Source of the DNA: Edaphochlamys debaryana
Lineage: Eukaryota > Chlorophyta > Chlorophyceae > Chlamydomonadales
Assembly: GCA_016858145.1 (NCBI GenBank)
Contig: JAEHOE010000043.1
Span: 771,163 to 835,162, forward strand
DNA length: 64,000 nucleotides
Reading direction: 5' to 3'
Under the pieces are notes generated by a model. That model had not been told where the DNA came from. It searched no databases and saw only the letters and a list, made by a program, of their open reading frames with translations. Positions 34,701-47,700 of this stretch are shown piece by piece (within the stretch, counting starts at the first letter, position 1; each line of letters opens with the position of its first letter). The translations under genes and the position numbers were made by a program.

Positions 34701-37700
34701 CCCCGAGCCCGCCACCCGCTGCTCCCTCGCCCTGCCACGGGCCCATCCGCCTCTCCATCCCTCCATGCACCCCTCCATGCACCCCTCTTGCATGCCTCCC
34801 CCCCCTATGTCTGCCCCTCTTGCCTCCCCCCCCACCCGCGCAGCTTGATGGCCAGCACCACCTCCTCCAGGGAGGCGTTGCCCGCGCGCTCGCCGATGCC
34901 GTTGATGGTGCACTCAATCTGCCGGGCGCCGTTCATGGCACCTGCCAGGCTGTTGTGACGGGGAGGGTAGGGAGGGGAGGGGAGAGAGAGGAGGCAATCG
35001 TTTGAGCGCATACAAGATTGGAGAAGAGGGGAGAAGCAAAGGCAGCGAAGGGAAGAGCGTGAGAGCCTGCGTGTGGGTAGGCTTCAGCCACTCTTGCCAC
35101 CCTCCCACCTGTTGGCGGTGGCCAGGCCCAGGTCGTTCTGGCAGTGCGTCGAGATGATGACGTTCTCGGCGCCCGGGGTGTTCTTGCGGATGGCGGCAAT
35201 CAGGCCGCCGAACTCGTGGGGCAGGTTCCAGCCTGGGGTTGGGTGAGACAATCGAGGCGGTTGGTCCCCCTCAGCCGTAACCCACGGCGTTTTAATGAAT
35301 GGTGCCCTCCTGCCCCATCCCCATTCCAACCGCGTCCCTCCCATCCCCCCACCTCCTGTCGGGTCCCCCCTCCCCCTCCCCCCCCCCCTGTCAGGTCCCC
35401 CCCCACCCGTGGTGTCGGGGATGTTGAGGGTGGTGGCGCCCGCTTTGATGACCTCCCCCAGGATGCGGTACAGGAAGACGGGGTCGGAGCGGCCCGCGTC
35501 CTCGGGCGAGAACTCAATGTCGTTGCAGCCCAGCGAGCGCAGGTGCTTGACGGCGGTGACAGCCGACTCCACAACCTGGGAACGGGGGAGGGAGAGGGGG
35601 GGCAGGGAGCGGGGATGTGAGTTGCTGGGAGAGCGGGATGAGGGGCGTTTCTTTTTGGGTGGCATCCTCGCGCCCATCCTCTTCCCACTTCGCCCCGCAA
35701 CCTCTCGTCCCTTCACGCTTCCCCCCATGCCCCCCCCCCCCACCACCCCATGCCTCCCCACCTCGTCGGGCGTCATGCGCAGCTTGTACTGCATGTGGAT
35801 CTCGCTGGTGGCGATGAAGGTGTGCACGCGGGGGCGCTTGGCGTGGCGCACCGCCTCCCAGGCGCGCTCCAGGTCCTGACAGGGGGGGGAGGGAGGGGGG
35901 GGGCAGGTAAGGGGGGATCTTGAGCTGAAGGCGAAGGGTGTGACGCCGGACTGCCGGTTGCCGCCAACGTGCCAGTTCCGAGTCCGTTCACAAAGTGGGT
36001 AGCAGGCGGCAGGGAGATCCTCAGAGAGGAGCGCCTGCCGCCGCGTCGAGGCAGGGCGGCCCAGGGAGCCACCCGTGTGCGCCTCGCTCCCAGCCGCTCC
36101 CTGCCGCATCTCTCAGGCGCTGATATCTGGGCCGTACGGGCCGTCAGTCCGGCCTGGACGGGCCCAGTCTTGTCCGGTCCGGTCCGGTCCGCCCCGGTCC
36201 GCGAGGGCGCCGCGTAGCGAAGCCCTCCAATCCGCTTCCGCGCCACCCCACCCGCTCTGCCCGCCCGCGCCAGCTTGCGTGTGCTCTGTGCTGCCCTCCG
36301 CTGCGCTGCCACGACGCCGTGCAGGTGCACGCTGCGCTGCACCGCTCCACTGGGCTCCACGCGCTCACCACGCCCCTTGCAGCGGCCCGGCCCTCGCCTC
36401 CACGCCCACCGTGCGGACTGGGCTTAGCTGACGCACCCCCGCCGCGCGCCTTGCCTCGCGCCCCCACACCTCGCCTCCTGCCTCTTGCGTTTCAACTGGA
36501 AGCCAAGTTGCTGCACTTGCTGACCTTGCCTCCTTGCTCCTTACCTTCCCAGCAAGCACCTGCCCTCCCCTGCCCCCAACCCCAATCCACGACCTCCTGT
36601 GGAACCCCTGCAGGGCCCCCCCACCTGCGGCTTGGTGCGGCTGAGGCCGCAGATGACGGGGACGTAGCCATCCGGGGCCACGTCGTTGCCGACCTGCAAG
36701 GGGGAGAAAGGCGAGGGCGTGATGTGGGCTCGGCGACACGTACCCCGACCTCCAGCCTCGCTGCTTCTCCCAGCTCCCCTCCGCGCCTCTAACCACCCAG
36801 CCACGCCTCCTCGGCCCTATAGTGACGGTGCCAAACCGCTATGCTCTTAAGGCTGTCGACGGGACACGCCCTCAAACTCATAATCCCTCCTCGTCCTGCC
36901 TCCCCTCCCCCCTTACGCCTGCCTGCCTTCCTTGGCTTCCCCCCTCCCTCCCTCCCCCCCCCCCCACCTCCATGGCAATGGTGCGGACCGCCTCGAAGTC
37001 ATCCGGAGAGGCAACGGGGAAGCCCTGGGGGGAAGGGCACGAAAGTGAGGAAGGTCAGCTGGGCAGCGGCACGCTAGACCTGCTGCTGCCCTGATGCTCG
37101 TCCGGCTGCCTCGCCCAATTACCCCTCCTCCCGCCCCCTGCTCACCCCCTCCTACGTCTGCCCCCTCTTGCCTCCTCCCCCCCATCCCATGCCTTCCCCC
37201 CCCCCCCCGATCCCTCACCGCCTCGATGATGTCCACCCCCAGCTTGGCCAGCTGCCGGGCAATGTCCAGCTTCTCCTTGGAGGTGAGCGTGGCGCCGGGG
37301 GACTGCTCGCCGTCGCGGAGGGTGGTGTCGAAGATGCGGACGTAGTTGGGGTCTGGGGGGGGGGGGACGTGAGGGGGTAGAGGGAGGGGAAGGACGGGAG
37401 GGGAGCGGGGGGTGGGTCAGGGCAGAGCAAGGAGGAAGGAGGGAACTGGGAGGGGAGGGGCGCGGTGGTGGGGTCGGCTGTTCGGCCGGCGCTTCACGAG
37501 GGCCCCACCGCTGACGCTGTGGCATGAGCTGGGGAACGCGCTGTGTTATGTAGTTGTGATAACGCCCTGCCATCGGCTGGCATGAGGGCTGCAGCCCCCA
37601 CCGGCCATCGGAGCAGAACAGTTCCAACGTGTGCTCCCCAGCCCTGGGCCCTGGGCCCTGAGCCAGGGCCCCAACCCAGCCGTCAATAGAGCGTGACTTG

Positions 37701-38412
37701 GGCACGGCGGTCCGGACCCGTTCGCGGTGTGGTGCTGCGCTGTGGTGCGTCCAGCGCAGACTGCCCACCGCCCCTGATTCCCGGTCTGGGTAAGGAGCGC
37801 AGGAGGAGCCAGGCAGACGGCGCTGAGGCGCCGGCAGGACCCGCCTCCACCCGGCAGCGGCTGAGCCCTCCTATCACAGTCGCGAGCCGGAGAGGGTGCC
37901 GCTGGAAGCAAGCCACCGGGATGCTGCGGTGCTCGCCGCGAGGGCCCCCGGGCATCGCTGATGCCCTGGTATCACACAGGCCGATGGTGCGGCCCGCGTG
38001 ACGCTGGGTGAAGGTGCCGCTTACGCGCCTCGCCTTAATCCGCCGCCGCGTGGCTTAGCTGAGCAGGAGCTGCTGCACTTTGTGACCGCTGCGCGCCCAG
38101 GCGCTTGTTCGCGCGTGGAAGGTGCCGGCGAGCGACTGATTGCCAAGTGGTCTCCGCTTGCGTCCGCGCATAGCTCCGCGACCAGTTGCGCCCCTCTTGG
38201 CTCCGTGCATCTATCAAGGCAAGCCATCGCGATGCAGAACTAGGCAATCCGCGCTCACCGTCGATGCGGTTCGGAATGTACTCTGGGCGCTTCAGCTCGG
38301 CGCGCACGACCACGCGCGTGCGCCCAGCGGGCATAATCACGGCCCGGCGGCAGATCTGCCCCGCCCGGGCCGGGGCCACGCGAGGGCCCACAGCGGAACC
38401 AAGCGCCGCCAT
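31704..38412 (-). CDS. IPMS: 2-Isopropylmalate synthase, plastid
   Basis: Seventeen exons on the minus strand: 38412-38259, 37352-37219, 37024-36968, 36693-36625, 35875-35762, 35575-35407, 35232-35109, 34949-34836, 34537-34455, 34313-34217, 34088-34033, 33719-33620, 33415-33301, 32926-32836, 32611-32523, 32225-32114, 31915-31704. They give 1890 bases and 629 residues. The enzyme condenses acetyl-CoA with 2-oxoisovalerate, the first committed step of leucine synthesis. After a transit peptide (about 40 residues) come [10 protein letters not shown], the catalytic [15 protein letters not shown], the metal-binding [19 protein letters not shown], and [33 protein letters not shown] and GKHSGRNAL follow, then the C-terminal leucine-feedback domain ([40 protein letters not shown]). 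Two introns (after exons 13 and 15) have GC donors. Confidence 0.93.
32421..32462 (-). repeat. Copy of the exon-15 end inside IPMS intron 15
   Basis: GGCGTCACGCTG...CCGACAGCTCTGCCTCC repeats the exon end at 32524-32566 (GCGTCACGCTGCTGACCGAG, CCGACAGCTCCGCCTCC). The dispersed motif (32481-32506) lies between copy and original. Confidence 0.75.
33097..33345 (-). repeat. Triplicated IPMS exon-13 end with three donors
   Basis: The exon end encoding [14 protein letters not shown] occurs at 33301-33345, again at 33193-33237 and, shortened (PKVVWDLQ), at 33097-33132. Donors follow each: CAG|GC at 33300, CAG|GT at 33192, CAG|GC at 33096. Offsets are 108 and 96 bases, both multiples of three, and the sequence between them is open in frame. 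Confidence 0.85.
33417..33476. repeat. GGTTGGC-type microsatellite in IPMS intron 12
   Basis: GCGGTTG and GGTTGGC units repeat imperfectly about eight times next to the exon-13 acceptor. A shorter run is at 13988-14008, past the CemA-like gene stop. Confidence 0.75.
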
Positions 38413-38708
38413 AATGTGGGGCTCTAGAAGGCGAGGGGGGTCCGGCCTAAGGTGGCCGAGAGCCAATTGAAAGGTGTAAGCGTGGGTTCAGGGGCGTTTG
38501 AGTCGTTTGGGTCCCCGACCAACCCCGCCACGCCATGGGCTTCCATGCCCGGGGTGCAGGTGCAGGTGCGCACGAATTGCTTCCCGAGCCCAACCAGCGC
38601 GCAATTCACTTTGTTCACTACCGTGACGAGGCACTGGGGAGTGCTGTTGCAGTGACAGTGCCGGCTGCACCTTGATGCACTTGCAGCAGCTTGCATAGGT
38701 CCACACAA
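38413..38708. promoter_or_regulatory. Bidirectional promoter region of IPMS and pyruvate carboxylase
   Basis: Only 296 bases separate the minus-strand ATG (38412) and plus-strand ATG (38709). Both 5' leaders and both promoters must fit here, so shared control is likely. No TATA box is obvious. Confidence 0.5.
38675..38698 (+). other. Short upstream ORF before pyruvate carboxylase
   Basis: ATG 38675 to TAG 38698 encodes MHLQQLA, ending 10 bases before the main ATG at 38709. It could lower translation of the enzyme if it lies in the leader. Confidence 0.4.
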
Positions 38709-41700
38709 ATGCAGCTGCGCCAAGGCGCCCTCAAGGGCTCTGCCCAGGGCCGCCGGAATGCCGCGCAGTCGGTGCTGCCGCGCGCTGGCGCTCGCCGGGT
38801 TACGCTCCCGGCGCAGCGACAGTCGGCTGGCGCAGCGCCGCGCTCGCAGGCCCCGGTCGGCAGCCGCTCCTTCGCCGTGACTGCTCGTGCGGACCAGCGT
38901 GGCGCCGGCGAGGACGGCATGCGCGTGAGCACAGTCGTTAGCGCGCCGCTGCCGGAAAAGCCCTTTTGCCGGGCGCGCCGCCGCCCCTCCCAGCTGACCC
39001 CGCTGTTGTTCATGTGACTGCAGCTGGACCACACTGGCGAGGTGCCGTTCAGGAAGATTTTGTGCGCAAACCGCGGCGAGATTGCCATCCGCATTTTCCG
39101 CGCCGGTACCGAGCTGGGCCTGCGCACGGTAAGGATTGGCTGCTCTCGTGGTATTCGGCGACGCAACGGCGTTGGAAACCGATTCCGCTGTTACCTGGCA
39201 TGTCACGCGGCGGCTGTGCACGGACAGCTCTCAGCCTGAGCGCGCTCCAGGCGCGTCCAGGAGCAAAGAAGCGAGTGATCTACCTGGTGGGCAGCTGTCC
39301 GGGAGCGTCGACCGGCGACGCAGCGCGACCGTGCCATCGCGAGTCGCGGGGCTTCCCGGGTGGCCCTAACGCCCCCAGCCCCGGCCCAACGCTGCGAAAC
39401 ATTCTCCGAAGCCCTAGGGTTTCGCTACACACCTCGCGGGTGATCGGCAGGCAGCGGCCCTGGTGGGAAAAGCGCTCCAGCAACGGGGGCCTCGTGCCCC
39501 AAAACCACCCACAACCACAACGCGCTGGGGACCACCGTTTCTGGTTTACAGCGGCCCGGTCTGCACCTTTCCGCCTCCATGCCGCCGTTTCGGCCCGGGC
39601 TTGCAGCAAGGGGACGCGGACCGGGGACGGGGGCGGACTTCGACGCAGCCGCCATGGTCCCGCGCAGAGGCGCGAGCCCAGCTGCGGTTGCAGGGGACAG
39701 CACGTGACGACCCCCCTCGTAGTCCACCGGGTGGCGTGAGCCCTTGATGGGTTTTGCATTGGGCGGCGCGCAAAGGGGGTTGGCCACCAACCTTGTACCA
39801 ACCGAAGGCCCGCCCTGGCCACAGCCGGTGACCTACAGCTCCTCGCCCTGCCGACCTGCGCCACTAACGTGCTCCTCCCTACCAGTGCCCGCGGACGCCG
39901 GCCCCTCGGCGTGCTGCCCTTTACATACGCCAGCGACTGCAGACCCTGCCTGCGGAAGCCAGCCCCTTGCACGCTACACGCTCCCAACCTCCCACTGCTT
40001 CAGCCCCCCGTCCGTCGTTCCGGGGCAGCCCTCTGGCAACCCCTCCCACACCCCACCCAACCTGCCACGCACCCTCGCTCAACCCCTTCTCCCTGCCCCT
40101 CCCCCCTCCCCCTCCCCCCCCTCTCCCCCCAGGTGGCCGTCTACTCCCCGGCCGACCGCCTGCAGCCGCACCGCTACAAGGCCGATGAGGCCTACTGCGT
40201 GGGCTCCGCCGACATGCAGCCCGTGTCGTGCTACCTGGACATGGACAACATCATCCGCATCGCCAAGGAGGCGGAGGTGAGGGGCACAGGGGTCGAGGGG
40301 GGAGGCAGGGAGGGGGCAAGAGGGGGCAGACATAGGAGGGGGAGGAGGGGTATGTCATCCGCATCGCCTTGGACGCGGAGGTGAGGGGCATCAAGGGGGG
40401 TAGGCAAGGGGGACCACACTGGGGCAGGCCCCCGAAAGCTGCTGAGTTGAAACTGGAGCGGGAACGTGGACTGGAACTGGAGCTGGATCTGGATTCGAAG
40501 CAGGAGCCGGAGCCGGAGCCCGAGCCTGGATTCGGACGCAGGCGGTTGCGGGCGCGGACGCAGCGAGCGAGCCGGGCGTCGCCGGGCGCCGTCCGGAGTG
40601 GAGGGAGGGGGGAGCCCGGGGGCCGGGGCGTTGGAACGGAGGCTGCAGAGTGAAGGCTGCGAGGGCCATGCTGCAAGCACAAGGGCGGTGTGGGCACAAG
40701 GGTGGGCGGGCGGCTGCTGGGACGAGGCAGTGGGGAGCAAGAGAGGGGGTGGAGGAGGGAGCGGGCGAACCAGGAGGGGCGAGGGAACGGCAGAGGCAGG
40801 ACGAGCGGCATGGGGCAGGGGGGGAGGGCGGCGAGCGAGCGGAGCGCGAGGCACAGGGGCCCTGGTCAGGCCACGGCTGTCGGTCTCTCAACGTGCTGAG
40901 GAGCTGCGGCCCCCGATGGAGCTGCGATCCCCGATGGAGGCAGCAGGCCTCAGCAGTGGGCTCAGTAGTCCGCCGAGTGCTTGGCGGCCCCCTGGTGGAA
41001 GAGGGGACTTCGAGCCGGGGAGAGCCCTGGGGCCGGACGGGGCACCGGGAGGGCGAGAGTACAAACTGTGCCCTCCAGCCACCCCTTCCCCCCATGGGCC
41101 GGCCGGCAGCTTGAACCCCCGGCTCAGCCCACGCCACCACAAACCCACCACCAACCCGGCCTGATACCCCTCTCCCCTCCTCCACCCTCCTTCCGCCTCC
41201 CCCAGGTGGACGCCATCCACCCCGGCTACGGCTTCCTGTCGGAGAACGCCGTGTTCGCCCGCAAGTGCGCGGAGGCGGGCATCGTGTTCATCGGCCCCAA
41301 GCCGGAGACCATCGAGGTGGGGGGGCGGGGGGGGGGGGCGCCTCGGCTGGCCGGCCGGCAGCGCATGTGCTAGCAGTGAGGGAGGGCGGGAAAGGGGCCG
41401 GAGCCCAAGGACGGGAGGAAAGCAGCAAGACAGGGGTACATAGGGCGGGACAGAAGCAGCAAGAGACGGATCGCAGAAGGGACAATACACTGAGGAGGGA
41501 TAGGGGAACATGGCAGCGGCCCCCTAGAGCTGCTCACAAGGCGTCCTTACCCCCAACACGGCAACACACCCCCTTCCCGCCAGGCCATGGGCGACAAGAC
41601 CGCCGCCCGCCGCGCCGCGGTGGAGTGCGGCGTGTCGATCGTGCCCGGCACCAACAACCCGCTGTCCTCGCCCGACGAGGCCAAGGACTTTGCGGCGCAG

Positions 41701-44700
41701 TACGGCTACCCGGTCATCCTCAAGGCGGCCATGGGCGGCGGCGGCAGGGGCATGCGCGTGGTGCGCAACGGTGAGGACAGAGATGGGGGGAGAAGGGTTG
41801 GGAAGGGGGCAAAAGGGGCGAACATAAGGGGGGAGGGCGGCGGGGAAGCGGGAGGCCAACTTCACAGTGCGTTTGCAGCTTGCTCCGGTCGCTCGTGGGC
41901 GGTTATACGCGCGGTTACAAGCTGCGTCACACCTTCGGCTGACCCTTGTGAGCTCGGACCCCCCGCCCCCTCCGCCCCCCCGCCCCCAGACTCTGAGATG
42001 GCCGACGCCTTCATCCGCGCCTCCAACGAGGCCCGCTCCGCCTTCGGAGACGGCCGCATGTTCGTGGAGAAGTACGTGGAGGAGCCGCGCCACATCGAGA
42101 TCCAGATCCTGGCGGATCACTACGGCAACGTCGTACACCTGTACGAGCGCGATTGCTCGGTGCAGCGCCGCCACCAGAAGGTGCGCCAGCAGGAGGACTA
42201 GGAGGCCATTGGAGGGGAGTTCATGTTGGTTTCATTACTGATGAGCACGCTCCCCACCCAACCACCTAACCGCCGCCCAACCACCAACCGCAGGTGGTGG
42301 AGGTTGCCCCCGCGCCCAAGCTGCCCAACTCCACGCGCCGCGCGCTGTACGACGATGCCGTGAAGCTGGCGCGCCACGTGGGGTACCGCAACGCCGGTAC
42401 GGTGGAGTTCATGGTGGACAAGGACGGGCGGCACTACTTTCTGGAGGTCAACCCCCGTGTGCAGGCAAGGGGGAGGGATTGGGGGGAGGAGGCAAGAGGG
42501 GGCAGACATAGAAGGCAAGTGTGTGGGGGAGGGGGGCAACTGCGACGGGTCGGGGCAACTGGGCTGGGCTTGACTTGAAACCTCATGTCCCTAACCTCTC
42601 ATCTACCCCTGACAGGTGGAGCACACCATCACGGAGGAGATCACGGGCGTGGATATCGTGCAGAGCCAGATCAAGATTGCGGGTGCGTACGGCAGCGGTT
42701 GGGGGCTGATGGCATCACATGAGCGCGCGGGGCATGGAGTGATGAGTTCAGGCCACGGCGCGGCCGCAGCGGGGCAGCCGGGGCAGGCAGGGGAGGCCGA
42801 GGACCGGGCGGTGGAGCACGGACGGAGGGTGGAGGCAGCTCTCTGCTGTGCGGTGGAGGCGGCGGCGAGGACCCGCGGGTCGGCAGCCCCTTCAGCAGGC
42901 CTACGCTCAGTCCCTGGCCGGCAGCGGGGGCCTTCGGCTCGGCCCACGGCGTGGGGTCCGGGCAGGCCCCGGGTACGCCGCGGCCCTTAGGGCTGGGGCC
43001 CTGGGGGTGGGAGGACACGGTCTTGGGCCGAGCCGGGGCCTGGGCTAATCCTTCCACCAGGAAAGGCTGTGGAGGCGGTGAGGGCGCGGCCTACGCTATC
43101 ACACCGGAGCCGAGCCGCCCGGCGCGGGGTCGCCGCTGTGTGTTTACTCTGCTTCCTCGCCGCTCCGCGTGCCGATATAATGATCCCCTGACCGCCTTGC
43201 CTGGCGTCGGCACGATCCCGCTCAGCAACAAACACCTCCGCCTCCCCCCCTGGCTCCTCTCGCCCCCAGGCGGCGCCTCGCTCAACTCGCTGGGCCTGGG
43301 CACGCAGGCCGACGTGCCCCCCGTGTACGGCTTCGCCATCCAGTGCCGCGTCACCAGCGAGGACCCCGAGCAGAACTTCCAGGTGGGTGGGGGGGGAGGG
43401 GGTTGCAGGGGGAGGGGCGTGTGGAGCGGGGTTGGAGGGGCCGTGCCCCGTGTGTCTCGCGGGGTTACCATCACGGAAGGGGCGGGGCGGAGGAAGAGGC
43501 GGAGGCGGAGGGGACGAAGGCTGGCTATGGTCGCGTGCTCCCTGCCCCCATCAAACCCGCCCCTCGCTTCTCATGTACCACCGCGAGCTAAGCTTCCCTG
43601 AGACTGAACACCCTCTCCCCCCTCTCCCGCTTATCAGCTTCAAACACCCCCCCCTCCCGCCTTTCACCCCTCTTCCCCTCTCCCCCCAGCCCGACACTGG
43701 CCGCCTGGAGGCCTACCGCATGCCCGGCGGCCCCGGCATCCGCATGGACGGAGCCGTGACCACGGGCAACGTGGTCAGCCGCTACTACGACAGCATGCTC
43801 GCCAAGGTACGGCAGTACGGCGCACGCGGGTGTACTGCACATGCGTGTGTGCGGGGCGTGGGCGGGTTTGGGTGCAGCATGACTGGCGGGGGCAGGATGG
43901 CGCCCGGGAGCATGGCCGGAGTGAGGGCTGGAGGCCGGGAGCGGACGGCAGTCATGGCTCTGGATGGCTATCAGCGCTCCCCCGATATTGACCCCTCCCC
44001 CTTCCTGTCTCTTCGCTCCCCCCCTGGCAGGTGATTGCCAGCGCGCCCACGTTCCGCATGGCCACCCAGAAGATGCAGCGCGCCCTGAACGAGTTCCAGG
44101 TGCGCCCTGGATCTGGATCTAGTCGGGGATGGGGGGGCTGAAGCCGCGGGCCTGACACGGCGGCAGGCGCGGAGTCGGCGAAAGGAAGGGGCGTGGGGGA
44201 TCCTGACAGGGCGGTAGGCCCGCAACCCGGTTCGTTTCACGATGTGGGTCGAACGAGGTGCCTGTCCTCTGCCGGCATCCCGAGACGCCCCCGCGCCCTG
44301 ATCTCATTCCCCTTTGTCGCACGGTACGGCAGATCCGCGGCATCAAGACCAACATTCCGTTCCTGGAGAACGTGATGCGCCACCCCGACTTCCTGACGGG
44401 CGAGGCCACCACATTCTTCATCGAGAAGCACCAGAAGGAGCTGTTCAACTTTGAGCGCCACGGCTCGCTGCGCTCGTCCAAGCTGCTCACCTACCTGGCG
44501 GGTGGGCGTGGGGCGGGGTTGTGGGGTCAGGACAGGGGGTGGAGGGGAGGGTCCATGACAGAGAGGCAGGGCAGGCTCAAGAACACGGGCAGGCTCTCGA
44601 ACGATGTGGTGGCGAGTGGGCGGGGGGCTCCTGACTGGTTGTACCAGTGTCTGACGAGTGGCCAAGTAGCGCAGGCCGGCCGGCACCGCGATCAGCCCCT

Positions 44701-47700
44701 GACCCCAGCCTCCCCCCCCTTATCCACCACCTCCCAGACATGGTGGTGAACGGCCCCGACCACCCGGGCGCCATCGGGGCTCCGCCCTCCAAGCTGGTGC
44801 CCGCGCCCCTGGAGGTGCCGGACGCCCTGCGCGGCGCCCCCCTCACGGGCTGGCGCGACGTGCTGCAGCGCGAGGGCCCCGACGGCTGGGCCAAGGCGGT
44901 GCGGGCGCACAAGGGCGTGCTCATCACGGACACCACCATGTGAGGAGGGAGGGGAGGGGATCTCCTCTTAGGGGGGGAGAGAGGAAGGAGGGGGGAGGGG
45001 CCAAGGGCGTGCCCATCACGGACACCGCCATGTGAGGGCGGGCTTGGGGAGGGGGTAGGGGATCGCCTCTTGGGGAGGGCAGGGGAGGGGTCTGGGCTGC
45101 GGAGAAGGGGAAGGGAGGGGGATTGTGGCTTCAAGGGAGGGCGGAGGGGCGAGTGGCAAGCGATGTCTCTTGTCCGTTGTTTTTACGTGCCCCCCCCCCC
45201 CCACCCCCAGGCGTGACGCGCACCAGTCGCTGCTCGCCACCCGCATGCGCACCCACGACATGCTCAAGGCCGCCCCCGCCACCTCCCAGATCCTGGCCGG
45301 GGCCGGGTCGCTGGAGATGTGGGGCGGCGCCACCTTCGACGTGTCGCTGCGCTTCCTGCACGAGTGCCCCTGGCGCCGCCTGGAGCGGCTGAGGGAGCTG
45401 GTGCCCAACGTGCCGTTCCAGGTGGGGGGTGGGAAGGGGAAGGGGGGGAGGAGGCAAGAGGGGGGCAGACATAGGGGGCGAGAGGCAAGGGATGGGTGAG
45501 GGGCTGAGGGACTGGTGCCCAACGTGGGGAGTTGGGGGGGGAGGGCAAGAGGCGCAGACATGGGGGGCAGGGCAGAGGGGGTTAGACGTAGGAGGCAAGG
45601 TGGGGGAGGAAGGGAAGAGGACAGGTGGGAGGACGGAAGGAGGCCCGGCGACACGTCACCCCATCCTCCCAACCCCCCCCAGATGCTGTTCCGCGGCGCC
45701 AACGCCGTGGGCTACACCTCGTACCCCGACAACGTGGTGCGCGAGTTCGTGGCGGAGAGCGTGCGGTGCGGAGTGGACATCTTCCGCATCTTCGACAGGT
45801 GGGGGTGGGGGCAGGGTGGGGTGGGGTGGGGGGTAGCCGGGTCTGGACGACTGCGAAAGTCAGCACCGACCACAAACTGGCACCAAACCACTACTACTCA
45901 CTCCTCTCTTATCGTCCCCCTGCCCCCCCAGCCTCAACTACGTGGACAACCTGCTGTTCGGCATGGACGCGGTGCGCGACGCGGGCGGAGTGGTGGAGGC
46001 CACCCTGTGCTACACGGGCGACCTGTCGGACCCGCGCAGGAGCAAGGTGGGGAGCGGCGTGGGGTGGTGGGGGTGGGGGGAGGAGGCAAGAGGGGGCAGA
46101 CGCGGGGAGGGGAGGGGTGTGAGGGGGGAGGGGGACATGGAGGCAATTCGCTTACGCGCAGCAGCAGGGCTGGGGTGGGGAGGAAACGGGGGGTGCGGAG
46201 TTCCGACTTAAAGCCTGGGGATCGCGTGCTGCCCATCGCTCCCTGAACTGAACGGCACCTGTACGGCATCCCATCTGTACGGCACGCAGTACCGCCTGGA
46301 CTACTACCTGGATCTGGCCGAGAAGTTGGTGAACCACGGCTGCCACTCGCTGGCCATCAAGGTAGGGGGGGACGGGGGGGGATGAGGAGGGGGCCGGGGG
46401 CAATGAGCCGAGGGCTCAAGGGCGTGAGAGCCCTCAAGGCAAGGGCAGAGGGCTGACGAGGGCGGTCAGGGGCAACCGGAAGAGGGGCGCAACGTGGTCG
46501 AGCAGCCACGCCTGACCGCAGCTCCCTCTGCCCACCTCGACCCGCAGGACATGGCCGGCCTGCTCAAGCCCCGCGCCGCCACCATGCTGGTGGGGGCCCT
46601 GCGCGAGCGCTTCCCCGACACAGTCATCCACGTGCACACCCACGACTCGGCGGGTGAGGGCCGGACAGCGGGCCGGACCGGGTGCATTGCTGTGACTGGA
46701 CAGGGAGTGGAGGAACCGGGGGAGCGGGGATAGGAGTCACCCGCAAGTTGACGGTCGAGGAGACAAAGGGACCAGACAGCGGTCAGGATCAGGGACGTGA
46801 CGGACAGGAACGGGCCGAGTGAAACATCGCAGGGCCGGCCGGCACGGACCCAGGTTTAGGCTGAACGAGGGGGCTAGGCAGAGGTAGAGACACTGCGCCT
46901 GCTTGCCCGCCTGCTTGCCCGCCTACCCCCCCACCCCGCCCCGTCCCCCAGGCACCGGTGTGGCCACCCAGCTGGCCGCCGCCGCCGCCGGCGCCGACAT
47001 GGTGGACGCCTGCATCGACTCCATGTCGGGCCTCACCTCGCAGCCCGCCATGGGCGCCATCGTGAACGCGCTGGCGGGCTCGGAGCTGGACACGGGCATC
47101 AACCCGGACCACCTCATCCCGCTCAGCACCTACTGGTAAGGGGTGGGGGGTAGTCAAGGGACCATGGGCCAAACAAGGCGTCAGAGCAGTGCAGTGGCCC
47201 CACATACAGCCGTCGGCACGCACTGCATCAGCAGCTTCTGACCAGCCCCCAGGGAGCAGACTCGGGAGCTGTGCCCCACCTCGCCCCCCCCCCCTCAACC
47301 GACACGTGCCCCGCTCAACCTCGATCCCCCGGCCCCACCTCCCCTCCACCGCCCCCCAGGGAGCAGACCCGCGAGCTGTACGCGCCGTTCGAGTCCAACA
47401 TGAAGGCCGTGTCCAGCGACGTGTACGTGCACGAGATGCCGGGCGGGCAGTACACCAACCTCAAGTTCCAGGTACGGCAGGGCGTGTACGGCAAGGCGCA
47501 GGACACTGCATGTTGATGAGGCCGCGGACTCCTTTGCCCTCCCCTCCTCCTCCTCTTTCCCCGTCGCAAGCGCAACCCGTCCTGACCCACCCCAACCCCA
47601 TCACCCCTTGCCTCTTCTCACCGCAGGCCATGTCTCTGGGCCTGGGCGAGGAGTGGGACAAGATCTGCAAGGCCTACGCGGGGGCCAACCGGGCGCTGGG

